A stretch of 38,246 nt of DNA from Gemmatimonadota bacterium (GTDB lineage: Bacteria > JAAXHH01). The stretch lies in NCBI GenBank assembly GCA_026713285.1, contig JAPOOT010000249.1:1-38246 (forward strand). Reading direction: 5' to 3'. Below the pieces are notes generated by a model. The model saw nothing but the letters and a program-made list of their open reading frames with translations. It ran no database searches and was not told the origin of the DNA. A program made the translations under genes and the position numbers. This document shows positions 17,624 through 25,850 of the stretch, piece after piece. Position 1 is the stretch's first letter. Every line of letters begins with the position of its first letter.

Positions 17624-18799
17624 ATGGCGGGTCCAATGGCTTTGGCAGGATACTTCGACCAGTTGTCCGGCCTTACCGCGGACATGCTGCTCGCCGCGAT
17701 GATCGACGCGGGAGTGGACCCAATCGCGCTTGAAGCAGCCATGAAGAGCCATCATGGCGTGGATTGCGGGATCAACGTTACTGAGGGGCGTGTCGCCGGG
17801 AACCGGGTGACGTACACCACGCTGTCGTGTGCCGAGGCGTCCGTGCCAGAGACCTGCCGGGCCATGCCGGGAGGCGGAGCGGACACACCGGCCGCCGTTC
17901 TCATCGGGAGGGTGATCGACCACCTGGAAAAGAACGTAAACGGACTGCGGGGGACGGAGGACCTGGCGCCGACCATGGAAGCGCTGGGCGGACGTCGCAC
18001 GGCCCTGCGCATTCTGCTCCTCTGCAACGCCCTCCACCTGCTCGGAATCGAATCCCTCCACCACGTAGCGCTGCCCTTTGCCGCGGGCATCGAATCCACG
18101 CCGCCACTCCAGGCCGCCCTGATGAGAGGCGCCGCAATAAAACCCGTCGACCACGCCCCCATAGACCTGCCGGGATGCGCCTTTTTAACCGCCTTGTCGG
18201 CGGGACCGATGAACACAGCCGGTTTCACGCTGCGGAACATGGGCTACGGGGGGGACGACGCTGACCGGGGAGATGGGCACGTCGCCAGGCTGTGTACGGG
18301 CGAGGCCGGCGAAGAGGCCGGCGAAGAGGCTGGAGAAGTGGCCGGCGGGGGTTCCGTGCAGATCCTGGAAACGCAGATCGACGACATGAATCCGCAGTTC
18401 TACGGCCACGTCGTGGACCTGCTGCTCGAAGCCGGTGCGCTGGATGCCTTCCTTACACCGGTGATCATGAAGAAAAACCGGCCGGGCGTACTGCTCACCG
18501 TGCTTGCGCCGGCCGCATTGACCGGGCGGTTGTCCGGGCTGATCTTCCGGGAAACGACGACCATAGGCCTCAGAACTTACCCCGTCTCCCGCCGCGTCCT
18601 GCCCCGTAGCGAAGCCGTCGTTGAAACCCGCTACGGCGCGATCCGGATCAAGGTCGTGGAACACGGGGATTCCCGGCGATATACCCCCGAATACGAAGAC
18701 TGCCGCCAGGCTGCGCTCAGCAGCGGCGTTCCACTCGCCGACGTGTATGCGGCCGTCCGGGAAGCCGCCGGCCGCGTGGCACCGGATCATCTGCCTTGA
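17624..18799 (+). CDS. larC: LarC-like nickel insertion protein with divergent N-terminal half
   Basis: 391 residues in one uninterrupted frame. The C-terminal LarC2 half (from about residue 242) is recognisable: LETQIDDMNPQFYGHVVDLL, TPVIMKKNRPGVLLTVL, FRETTTIGLRTY and EYEDC. This half of LarC carries out CTP-dependent nickel insertion. The N-terminal half keeps YFDQLSGLTADMLLAAMIDAG (usual YFDCFSGISGDM), but the family hallmarks HFHEVG-x-DSI and TELxTPTGAA are gone; TMEALGGRRTAL and IDLPGCAFLTAL stand at their places. An acidic Gly-Glu-Ala repeat links the halves. Codon usage looks normal and the frame is intact, so it appears to be maintained. ATG 17636 is an alternative start. The stop overlaps the next gene by four bases. 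Confidence 0.82.
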   Translation: MAGPMALAGYFDQLSGLTADMLLAAMIDAGVDPIALEAAMKSHHGVDCGINVTEGRVAGNRVTYTTLSCAEASVPETCRAMPGGGADTPAAVLIGRVIDHLEKNVNGLRGTEDLAPTMEALGGRRTALRILLLCNALHLLGIESLHHVALPFAAGIESTPPLQAALMRGAAIKPVDHAPIDLPGCAFLTALSAGPMNTAGFTLRNMGYGGDDADRGDGHVARLCTGEAGEEAGEEAGEVAGGGSVQILETQIDDMNPQFYGHVVDLLLEAGALDAFLTPVIMKKNRPGVLLTVLAPAALTGRLSGLIFRETTTIGLRTYPVSRRVLPRSEAVVETRYGAIRIKVVEHGDSRRYTPEYEDCRQAALSSGVPLADVYAAVREAAGRVAPDHLP

Positions 18800-20655
18800 T
18801 CGTCGCCGAGGACGTAACGTTCAGTTACCGGGTCCAGCCGGGAAACGTGGCCCCCACGCTGCGAGGCCTGTCCTTAGAAATCGGCGAATCCGAAAGCGTG
18901 GCCGTGATCGGTCCCAACGGCTCGGGAAAGAGCACCCTCGCCCGCTGTTTAAACGGGTTGATCGTACCCCAGTCCGGCCGGGTCCTGGTGGATGGCCTGG
19001 ATACGGCCGAACCGTCGAACACGTGGCAGGTCCACCAGCGAACCGGGATGATCTTCCAGAACCCGGACAACCAGCTGGTCTCGACCACGGTTGAACGTGA
19101 GGTGGCTTTCGGGCTCGAAAACCTCGGCCTGCCTTCCAGGGAGATCCACCGGCGGGTCGCGTGGGCGCTCGACCGGTTCCACCTGGCAAAGTACCGCCAT
19201 TATCCGCCCCATAAGCTGTCCGGCGGCGAAAAACAACGCGTGGCTATCGCTTCCGTGGTCGCGATGCGTCCCCGGTACCTCATTTGCGATGAGCCCACCT
19301 CGTCGCTGGACCCCGGCGACCGGCGGGACATCCTCGGCCTGCTCCTGTCGATCGTGGATGAATACCGGCTCAGCGTGGTCTTCATCACGCAGTCTCCCGA
19401 GGAAGCCGTCCGGATGGACCGTATCGCGATGGTGGTGGATGGGGCCGTCGCAGCCGAGGGGCCGCCGGAGGAAGTATTCCGGGATACGGAACGGCTCGCG
19501 GCGCACGGACTCGAGGCGCCGCTGTCCGAGCGGCTGTCGGACGCCTTGCGCGCACGCGGGCTTCCGGTACCGGCCGGTACCGTCCATCCCGAATCCCTGG
19601 TGCAGTGGCTTTCCGGCAGGATGCCCAGGCCGCCGTCCCGTCTGCCGGGGACCATGCCATCGGCCGATGCCCGTTCGGAGATTGTTGAGAAACCGGTCGA
19701 TCCGCCGGCGGGGGCGATTCCGGCCACGCCGCCGATCATCGAATTCGACCGGGTGTGCCATACCTATTCCCCCGGAACTTCCCTGGCGATCTCGGCGTTG
19801 CGCGATGTGACCACCCGGGTTTACCCCGGGGAGTGCGTCGCGCTGACCGGACCGAACGGTTCCGGTAAGTCCACGATGATCCAGCACATGAACCGCCTGC
19901 TGAAAGCGGATTCGGGCACGGTTCGGGTCGAGGGTGGGGACGTAACCTCCAAGGAAACCGACCTGCGGAAGCTGCGTCAGAAGGTGGGGCTGGTCTTCCA
20001 GTTCCCGGAAGCCCAGTTGTTCGAGGAAACCGTTTTCGACGACGTGGCCTTCGGTCCAAGGCAAACAGGCACGGAAGATTCGGAAATCCAGGATCTGGTG
20101 AACCGGGCGCTCGAACGGGCCCGACTCGATCCCGCACGGTTCTCGCATCGGCATCCCCTGTCGCTAAGCGGCGGAGAAAAACGCAGGGCCGCGATCGCCG
20201 GGATCCTGGTCATGGAACCATCCGTCCTCGCCCTCGACGAGCCCACGTCCGGTCTCGATCCGCAAAGCGTACGACAGGTCGAGGCGATTTTCAAAACCTG
20301 CAAGGATGGGGGCGCGACCCTTTTCCTGATCACCCATGACATGGACCTGGTCTCCCGCCTGGCGGACCGGGTCATGGTCATGGAGAACGGCGGCATCGCG
20401 TCGGACACCACGCCGGAGCGCCTGTTCGCCCGGGAGGCCGCGGTCGACGCGTCCGCGCAGGGGCAGGCGGATCTGTCCGGGCGGCAAGAGCGGCCCGGGC
20501 TGCCGGGTCTATGCAACCTGTTGACCGCCGTCCACGCGGCAGGGATTCCCGTCGATCCCGGCTGTTTCAATCTGGAAGAAGCCGCGGACATGATCCGCGC
20601 GAGCTTAGGCCGTGGAAACGACCACTCGAACCCCGGGGGAGAAGAGACATGCTAG
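18796..20655 (+). CDS. Fused two-domain ECF/cobalt-type ABC ATPase (EcfA1-EcfA2-like)
   Basis: 619 residues: two nucleotide-binding domains (about 1-230 and 313-545), a Pro-rich linker, and a C-terminal tail of unknown role. Domain 1 has GPNGSGKST (39-47), FQNPDNQLVSTTVEREVAFG, LSGGEKQRVA and YLICDEPTSSLDP, but the switch histidine is Gln199 (FITQSPEEA). Domain 2 is complete, with GPNGSGKST (352-360), FQFPEAQLFEETVFDDVAFGP, LSGGEKRRAA, LALDEPTSGLDP and LITHDMD (His514). The Q-loop patterns are those of ECF importers for vitamins and nickel/cobalt. The start is TTG at 18796, overlapping the larC stop as TTGA, so translation is probably coupled. Linkage to larBC suggests nickel uptake, but it could be a shared vitamin-import engine. 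No EcfT gene is adjacent. Confidence 0.88.
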   Translation: MIVAEDVTFSYRVQPGNVAPTLRGLSLEIGESESVAVIGPNGSGKSTLARCLNGLIVPQSGRVLVDGLDTAEPSNTWQVHQRTGMIFQNPDNQLVSTTVEREVAFGLENLGLPSREIHRRVAWALDRFHLAKYRHYPPHKLSGGEKQRVAIASVVAMRPRYLICDEPTSSLDPGDRRDILGLLLSIVDEYRLSVVFITQSPEEAVRMDRIAMVVDGAVAAEGPPEEVFRDTERLAAHGLEAPLSERLSDALRARGLPVPAGTVHPESLVQWLSGRMPRPPSRLPGTMPSADARSEIVEKPVDPPAGAIPATPPIIEFDRVCHTYSPGTSLAISALRDVTTRVYPGECVALTGPNGSGKSTMIQHMNRLLKADSGTVRVEGGDVTSKETDLRKLRQKVGLVFQFPEAQLFEETVFDDVAFGPRQTGTEDSEIQDLVNRALERARLDPARFSHRHPLSLSGGEKRRAAIAGILVMEPSVLALDEPTSGLDPQSVRQVEAIFKTCKDGGATLFLITHDMDLVSRLADRVMVMENGGIASDTTPERLFAREAAVDASAQGQADLSGRQERPGLPGLCNLLTAVHAAGIPVDPGCFNLEEAADMIRASLGRGNDHSNPGGEETC

Positions 20656-21542
20656 TCGACATCCACACCAACCTGATGTGGTACCCGGATCACATGTCCG
20701 ATGAATTCGTTGAATTCGCCTATGCGGCGAAGAAGGCCAAGATGCGCTTGTCCGACGATGTTTACTACGCGGGCCACGCGGACCGGTACAAGAACGCCTT
20801 CGACTCTACGCCCGAAACGCTGCTCAAGGCGACAGAGGACTGCGACAGGGTGGTCGTGTTCGGGTTGAAGGCGCCATACTGCGGGGTGAACGTGCCCCAG
20901 GAGCTCGTCGCGGGATTCGTGGCGGAAAACGCGGACCGTTTCATCGGCTGGTGTTCCGTCGATCCCAATGACGAGGACGCCGTCGAACAGCTCGAATACA
21001 ACGTAAACGAACTCGGCCTGCGCGGGCTGAAAGTCGCGCCGATCTACCAGCATTTCGACCCCCGGGACCCGGCGTATCTTCCCCTGTTCAGGAAAGCGGA
21101 AACGCTGGATATCCCCGTCATCTGGCACCAGGGCACGTCCTTCGTGCGGCTGGGTCCCCTCAAGTGGGCCAATCCTATTCAGCTCGAGGACATCGCGGTG
21201 GCGTGCCCGGACCTGCGGATGATGATCGCCCACATGGGACATCCGTGGGAGGACGAATGCGTAGTCCTGATCCGAAAGCATCCGAACCTCTACGCGGACA
21301 TATCGGCGCTGCACTACCGCCCGCTGCGCCATTACATGGCATTCATGTCCGCCCTGGAGTACGGGGTGGAGCACAAGTTGATCTTCGGTTCCGATTTTCC
21401 ATCGGCTACGCCGGCGCAGGTCATAGCGGGACAGTGGAAGGTGAACGACGTGGCGCGGAATACGTCCCTGCCCGTTTTTCCGGAAGAGGCCATACACAAC
21501 ATGATTTATGAAAACTGGAAGGCGTTCCTGCGGGAAGCATAA
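20649..21542 (+). CDS. Amidohydrolase of the Amidohydro_2 (ACMSD-like) family
   Basis: 297 residues, a TIM-barrel metal-dependent hydrolase or decarboxylase. The first metal motif is DIHTN (His6, Asn8) where HxH is usual. Later ligands are His160 (VIWHQG), His195 (IAHMGHPW) and Asp249 (FGSDFPSATP). RGLKVAPIYQHFDP is typical of the family. With Asn8 in place of the second His, metal binding may differ. Substrate is unknown; relatives decarboxylate or hydrolyse aromatic acids and lactones. ATG at 20649 overlaps the ATPase stop by seven bases and has GGGGGAGAAG upstream. It is the last gene of the larB-larC-ATPase group. Confidence 0.88.
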   Translation: MLVDIHTNLMWYPDHMSDEFVEFAYAAKKAKMRLSDDVYYAGHADRYKNAFDSTPETLLKATEDCDRVVVFGLKAPYCGVNVPQELVAGFVAENADRFIGWCSVDPNDEDAVEQLEYNVNELGLRGLKVAPIYQHFDPRDPAYLPLFRKAETLDIPVIWHQGTSFVRLGPLKWANPIQLEDIAVACPDLRMMIAHMGHPWEDECVVLIRKHPNLYADISALHYRPLRHYMAFMSALEYGVEHKLIFGSDFPSATPAQVIAGQWKVNDVARNTSLPVFPEEAIHNMIYENWKAFLREA

Positions 21543-21547
21543 AAAAG

Positions 21548-21570
21548 GGGCGGCCAGTGCATGGCCGCCC
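21548..21570. terminator. Intrinsic terminator shared by convergent genes
   Basis: Stem GGGCGGCCA (21548-21556) pairs with TGGCCGCCC (21562-21570) around a five-base loop. An A run at 21541-21546 gives a strong T tail for the leftward tol-pal transcript. The rightward tail is only TTG. It lies between the amidohydrolase stop and the pal stop. Confidence 0.87.
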
Positions 21571-21602
21571 TTGTACGACACGTTACCCGTGGTGCTTTCG
21601 GC

Positions 21603-22256
21603 TTACTTCCGCATAAGCTCCACTCGGCGGTTCTGCGACCACGCGCTTTCGTCGCTGCCCATGACCGCCGGCTTCTCTGCACCGAAACTGACGGTTTCGA
21701 TGCGGCTGTCCGCCACACCCGCATCCACGAGGTAGGTCTTGACCGCCTGGGCGCGCCGTTCGCCCAGCGCCAGGTTGTATTCGATCGTACCCCGCTCATC
21801 AGCGTGGCCCTCGACAACCACCATGTCTTCGGGCTGGTACTCCCGCAACTTCTGGGCGTTCTCATCCAGAGCCGGCCGCTGGTCTTCCCGGACATTGGAA
21901 CGGTCGTAATTGAAGTAGATGGTCGACAGAGACATCATCTCTGCATGCAGGGCTGCCGCCTCGGCGGCGAGCCTGGCTTCCTCTTCTGCCAACCGCCGGG
22001 CCTCTTCTTCCGCGGCGAGCCTGGCTTCCTCTTCTGCCAACCGCCGGGCCTCTTCTTCCGCAGCGAGCCTGGCTTCCTCTTCTGCGCGCACCGCCCTGAG
22101 GGAATCCTCTACGGCCCGCTGCCGCTCGGCTTCCATGGCGGCCAGCTCCTCCGCGGAAGGTCCCCGGGATACGGCGCAGCACGCACCCATCCACACGGGT
22201 GCGGCGACCAGAACGCTGAGCGCCAGCATCGAAGCCGTATTGCTCCATCGTTTCAT
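21603..22256 (-). CDS. pal: Peptidoglycan-associated lipoprotein Pal
   Basis: 217 residues. A signal peptide ends in the lipobox VWMGAC (Cys26). A highly charged Glu/Ala/Arg region (about 35-108) contains 16-residue repeats, and the C-terminal OmpA-like domain follows: STIYFNYDRSNVREDQ, VVVEGHADERGTIEYNLALG and SQNRRVELM. The domain binds diaminopimelate in peptidoglycan and also TolB. Typical Pal proteins have only a short linker, so the long, probably helical spacer is unusual and would let the domain reach further into the periplasm. The start at 22256 has AAGGAG six bases upstream. A 212-base, less GC-rich gap separates it from cpoB, so pal may also have its own promoter; I could not fix one. 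Confidence 0.92.
   Translation of the reverse strand: MKRWSNTASMLALSVLVAAPVWMGACCAVSRGPSAEELAAMEAERQRAVEDSLRAVRAEEEARLAAEEEARRLAEEEARLAAEEEARRLAEEEARLAAEAAALHAEMMSLSTIYFNYDRSNVREDQRPALDENAQKLREYQPEDMVVVEGHADERGTIEYNLALGERRAQAVKTYLVDAGVADSRIETVSFGAEKPAVMGSDESAWSQNRRVELMRK
21967..22090 (-). repeat. 48-bp coding repeat in pal
   Basis: About two and a half nearly identical copies of a 48-base unit (copies beginning at 21967 and 22015) encode 16-residue blocks rich in Glu, Ala, Arg and Leu. Near identity at DNA level points to recent expansion or active length change of the Pal spacer. Confidence 0.85.
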
Positions 22257-22468
22257 GAAGAACTCCTTTCCCATAGTTGGGTTACCCATACAGCGCAATT
22301 CGGATTAATCTAGCCGTTTATCGCTTAACATCCGTTTCAACCATTGCGGCAATCCAGCAGTGCAGCAAAAACCAGGCATGAATCTACCATTTCATCAAAA
22401 TCACGTATAGTTGATCCTGCCTCACTTCCACAACATAATCTCGGATTCGGTTGCCAAAGTAAAGGAAA

Positions 22469-23275
22469 TTATTCGTCCGACATCAGATCCAGTCTCATTC
22501 TTGCGAGCTGGGCCTCCTCGGTACCTGGAAACTCGCCGACGACGCGTTCCAGGTAGGACCTCGCCGCGGGCAGTTCCTTCCTGGCGACTTTGATGAAGGC
22601 GATCTTCAGCAGCGTGGCAGGGACCTTGTTTCCGTCCGGGTAGGCGCTCAACACCTGCTCGTAGGCGTCTAGCGCCTGGGTATACAGGCTCTGCGCATAG
22701 TAGCAATCGCCGATATAGTACTGCGCGTCATCCGACAGGTCCGATTCCGGAAAATACGCCATGTACTGGGAAAACTGCCGGACCGCCACGTCATAACTGC
22801 CCTGCTGGTAGTCTCTCAAGGCGAGGTCGTACAGTTCGCCGGGGTCGACGGTTCGTGGCTGCCCCGTGGAAGAAGTATCCGGCCGTTCGGTGGCGCTCCA
22901 CTGGGCCTGAAGCCTCTCCAGACTGCGAACCAGGGCCGAGAACTGACGGTCGCTTTCCGAGATACGCGTAGCGAGGATCTGCAACTGGCTTTCCAGGCCG
23001 CTGACCCGCTGTCCCAGGTCCGCCCGCATTTCCCACATCTCGTTCATCTGTTCCCGCATCAGGGTTTCAAGGCGTCCGATGTGGACCTTCAGCGAGTCGA
23101 TGTCCTCCTGGAGGGCGACTTCCTCGCGCATGACCTGCATCTGGGCCCGCAGATGCGTGGTGTCGTTCTTCAGGTTGGTCAGGTCGGACTGCACGCCGCA
23201 CGCGCCTGCAAAGACCATGGCGCAAAGGGCCGACAGGATGCATCGGGCGCGGTTCGTTGAAGACCTTACGCTCAT
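22469..23275 (-). CDS. cpoB: Tol-Pal system protein YbgF/CpoB, lipoprotein form
   Basis: 268 residues. The N-terminus has a hydrophobic stretch ending in FAGAC, a lipobox; many CpoB proteins have a cleaved signal instead. A coiled-coil region (about 30-125) follows, with heptad-like Leu/Met spacing as in the trimerising part of YbgF. The C-terminal TPR units include LYDLALRDYQQGSYDVAVRQ and YYIGDCYYAQSLYTQALDAY. CpoB links Tol-driven envelope constriction to peptidoglycan synthesis in Escherichia coli. It starts ten bases after the tolB stop. Its position before pal reverses the common pal-ybgF order. Confidence 0.9.
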   Translation of the reverse strand: MSVRSSTNRARCILSALCAMVFAGACGVQSDLTNLKNDTTHLRAQMQVMREEVALQEDIDSLKVHIGRLETLMREQMNEMWEMRADLGQRVSGLESQLQILATRISESDRQFSALVRSLERLQAQWSATERPDTSSTGQPRTVDPGELYDLALRDYQQGSYDVAVRQFSQYMAYFPESDLSDDAQYYIGDCYYAQSLYTQALDAYEQVLSAYPDGNKVPATLLKIAFIKVARKELPAARSYLERVVGEFPGTEEAQLARMRLDLMSDE

Positions 23276-23285
23276 CTTATCTCTT

Positions 23286-24773
23286 TCATTCGTCCAGGAC
23301 CGTTACGATGCCGTCGGGTCTTGGCCCCCAACTGGGTTGACGGTTGTTTCCCTCGGTGACGACGGGGTGGACGTCCCCCCCGTTCCAATACATGCGGTAG
23401 ACGTGGTACTCGTTCCTGCGGGTCCGGTCGGAACTGAAAAGGATCTGCAGGCCATCCGGGGACCAGGTCGGGTTTACGTTGTCGCCTTCCCGTCCGCGGA
23501 CACCCGTTAGTTTCACGATGTTGCTTCCGTTGACATCGCAGGTATAGATGTTGAAGACCCGTTCGGAGCCTCCCTGCCGTCTCGGCACCAGGTCGCCGCC
23601 CACGAAGGCGATGCGGTCGCCCCGGGGCGACCATGCGGGCGAACCGTTGTAACCCCCTTCGAAGGTGATCCGATGGTCGTTCGAACCGTCTATATTGATA
23701 ACGAAAAGGTGCTTCTGTGTCAATCGGTCCGACATATATACCACCTGGTCCCCCCGCGGTGACCAGGACGGCGAAACGTTGATCCCGTAACCGGTCGCCA
23801 GCGGGATCAGCCTGCTTCCGTTCAGCGTGCTGATGTAGAGCTTTGAAAGCCCCTCCGGGATCAAGCCCAGGATCAGGTGCCGGCCATCCGGCGACCAGTG
23901 TGGTGACAACACCGTTTTGCCATCGAAAGAAACCTTGCTGGTTTCACCGCTCCGCAGGTCGAGGTAATACAGTTCGTGGGGGCCGTCCCTGTAGGACGTG
24001 TAGGCGATCCGGGTGCCATCCGGCGACCAGTTCGGCGAGTATTTCCGGGATCGGTCCCGGGTCAACTGGCGGACATTGAATCCGTCGTAGTCCGACATGT
24101 ACAGTTCCGGCGCGCCGCTGCGCTGGGAGACGAATACGATGCGGGTCTGCGCGATGCCCCGGTCCCCGGTCAACTGGAATACGATGTCGTCCGCCATGAG
24201 ATGGACGATCCGCCTCAGGGTCAGATCGAAGGCGGCGTACCCCTTCTCCACGATCGTTCGCCGGGTACCCACGTCGATCAGCCGCAAAGCGATTTCCACC
24301 TGGGACCCCGAGACTTCGTACGATCCCGACACCATGACCTGCACCGACAGCTTGCGAAGCAACTCGAGATCCACCTCGCCGGCCGCGTCCAGGAACACAT
24401 AGGTCGTGTCGCCGGAAACGTCCGTCAGCACCTGCGAGCCGCCGTCCTCTACGACCCGGGCCGGGATGGAAAGGTCCCGCACGGCGAACACGCCGGAATA
24501 CGCAAGGTCCCGCATGAGCACCTGGTTGATGGTGTCCCGCAGGGCGGCGTGCAACTCCGTTCCATCCGCGGGCGAGAAGGGCTTGAAAGCGATCGGTATG
24601 CGGGGGGAGACGCGGGCCTGTACGCTGAGATTGACCTCGTCCTGGCCCGATACGGTCTTTTCGCCGAGGGAGGGCAGGACGATTGCCGCAAGGAGCAACC
24701 GCAACGGCCAGGCCCAACCCGGCCGACGGCATGGTCTTTTCTTCGCGGATTTACTGTGCAGGAATTCGATCAT
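23286..24773 (-). CDS. tolB: Tol-Pal system beta-propeller protein TolB
   Basis: 495 residues. After a long basic N-terminus and a hydrophobic segment (about 28-42) comes the TolB N-terminal domain, with IPIAFKPFSP, INQVLMRDLAYSGVF and VMVSGSYEVSGSQVEIALRL. A six-bladed propeller of PD40 repeats follows, each with an SPxWSPDGxxI-type core. TolB is periplasmic and couples the inner-membrane TolQRA motor to Pal. The signal sequence has a Gly-Gln cleavage-like site (SGQD). The frame is open to 24893 upstream, but ATG at 24773 places the signal normally; its ribosome site is weak. Gene context confirms the identity. Confidence 0.93.
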   Translation of the reverse strand: MIEFLHSKSAKKRPCRRPGWAWPLRLLLAAIVLPSLGEKTVSGQDEVNLSVQARVSPRIPIAFKPFSPADGTELHAALRDTINQVLMRDLAYSGVFAVRDLSIPARVVEDGGSQVLTDVSGDTTYVFLDAAGEVDLELLRKLSVQVMVSGSYEVSGSQVEIALRLIDVGTRRTIVEKGYAAFDLTLRRIVHLMADDIVFQLTGDRGIAQTRIVFVSQRSGAPELYMSDYDGFNVRQLTRDRSRKYSPNWSPDGTRIAYTSYRDGPHELYYLDLRSGETSKVSFDGKTVLSPHWSPDGRHLILGLIPEGLSKLYISTLNGSRLIPLATGYGINVSPSWSPRGDQVVYMSDRLTQKHLFVINIDGSNDHRITFEGGYNGSPAWSPRGDRIAFVGGDLVPRRQGGSERVFNIYTCDVNGSNIVKLTGVRGREGDNVNPTWSPDGLQILFSSDRTRRNEYHVYRMYWNGGDVHPVVTEGNNRQPSWGPRPDGIVTVLDE

Positions 24774-24807
24774 GGCTTCTGGGTGATTTAAGACGGTCGC
24801 GCCTGCT

Positions 24808-25431
24808 TCATAACGCGTATTGAAAGGCGAAATGCACGCCCAGATAGGATTTCCGGTAACCTTCAGGCAGCGGCGGCAGCGGGTCGGCCGCATTCAACGC
24901 CCGCTGTGCCGCAAGGTCGAAGACCGGGTTGGAAGACGAGTGCGTAACGACGGCGCCGGTAATCCGGCCCGACCGTACCACGCGGAAATAAATGACCGTC
25001 TCGAGGTGCGTAACGCCCAGCATCCTGGGCACCGTGAAATGCTGCCGTATCTTTCTCTGCATCATGCCGAGGTAGTATGGAAACTCGAAGTTCCGCTCGT
25101 CCAGGCGGATTTCCGGGGAATCCGTCTCGAAAGACCGGGGCGTTTCCGGACCGGGATCCGGTTGTTCGGGCACCAGTCGCGGTGTCCGTTCGAGCGCCAG
25201 CGCCGCCTCCTCCTGCGGAGCGGCGGCCTCCTTCCGCGAGACGACTTCGAAGTCCTCGTCGACCAGAGGTGGACGCCGAATCGATGGCGTTTCGCCCAGC
25301 GTTACCAGGTCGACCCGGTAGACCTGCTGATCCCGGGAAGACGCCGTTGAGGGCCACCAGGTGTTCCATCCGATGAGCCCGGCGATGGCCGCGATATGCA
25401 GGATGCCTGAAGCCCAGATCATGCGTGTCAT
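24808..25431 (-). CDS. TonB/TolA-family energy transducer
   Basis: 207 residues: an N-terminal membrane anchor (ILHIAAIAGLIGWNTWW), a Pro/Glu-rich middle, and a C-terminal TonB-like domain with IRQHFTVPRM, VIYFRVVRSGRITGAVV and NPVFDLAAQRAL. It occupies the tolA position between tolR and tolB and probably serves as the TolA-equivalent transducer. It lacks the long helical middle domain of proteobacterial TolA. It might also energise the two TonB-dependent receptors at 32463-38241, since no other TonB is in the window; that is inference. ATGA overlap with tolR. Confidence 0.88.
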   Translation of the reverse strand: MTRMIWASGILHIAAIAGLIGWNTWWPSTASSRDQQVYRVDLVTLGETPSIRRPPLVDEDFEVVSRKEAAAPQEEAALALERTPRLVPEQPDPGPETPRSFETDSPEIRLDERNFEFPYYLGMMQRKIRQHFTVPRMLGVTHLETVIYFRVVRSGRITGAVVTHSSSNPVFDLAAQRALNAADPLPPLPEGYRKSYLGVHFAFQYAL

Positions 25432-25850
25432 TGTCGTGACGGTCTCAGACTGGTCGCCAGTCCTATCTGGGTGACACCGTGCTCCTTGAGTTTATCCAGC
25501 ACGGCAATAACGGTGCCGTAGGGCACCCGTTCGTCTCCGCGGACAAACACCGGTTTATCCTGCCGCTCCTCGAATATCGCCTGGAACACCCCGTCGAACT
25601 GGCTGATCGAAAGCTCCCGGTCTTCCAGGTACAGCGAACCCTCGCTCGTCACCGTGATAACCAGTCCTTCGGCCAGATCCGGCGCGGCCGCGGTCGCCTT
25701 GGGCAGGTCCACCTGGACGCCGCTCTGGATCATCGGCGTCGTGATCATGAAGATGATCAGCAGCACGGTCATCACGTCGACCAGCGCCGTCACGTTGATT
25801 TCAGACAGGGCGCGGGGCGAACCCGCGCTATTGAAATCAAACGAGTTCAT
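25428..25850 (-). CDS. tolR: ExbD/TolR-family proton-channel subunit
   Basis: 140 residues. One membrane helix begins ALSEINVTALVDVMTVLLIIFM; the Asp in ALVDVM is the conserved proton-translocating residue of TolR/ExbD. A periplasmic domain follows, with VTSEGSLYLEDRELSI and KPVFVRGDERVPYGTVI. It works with TolQ to turn proton flow into force on the transducer. The start overlaps tolQ by 14 bases, and the stop overlaps the next gene by four, so the three are translationally coupled. Confidence 0.93.
   Translation of the reverse strand: MNSFDFNSAGSPRALSEINVTALVDVMTVLLIIFMITTPMIQSGVQVDLPKATAAAPDLAEGLVITVTSEGSLYLEDRELSISQFDGVFQAIFEERQDKPVFVRGDERVPYGTVIAVLDKLKEHGVTQIGLATSLRPSRQ

Noticed and set aside
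17624-18799. Programmed frameshift in larC, as in Lactiplantibacillus plantarum
   Set aside because: The gene is one continuous frame here with both halves in phase; no stop or slippery junction lies between them.
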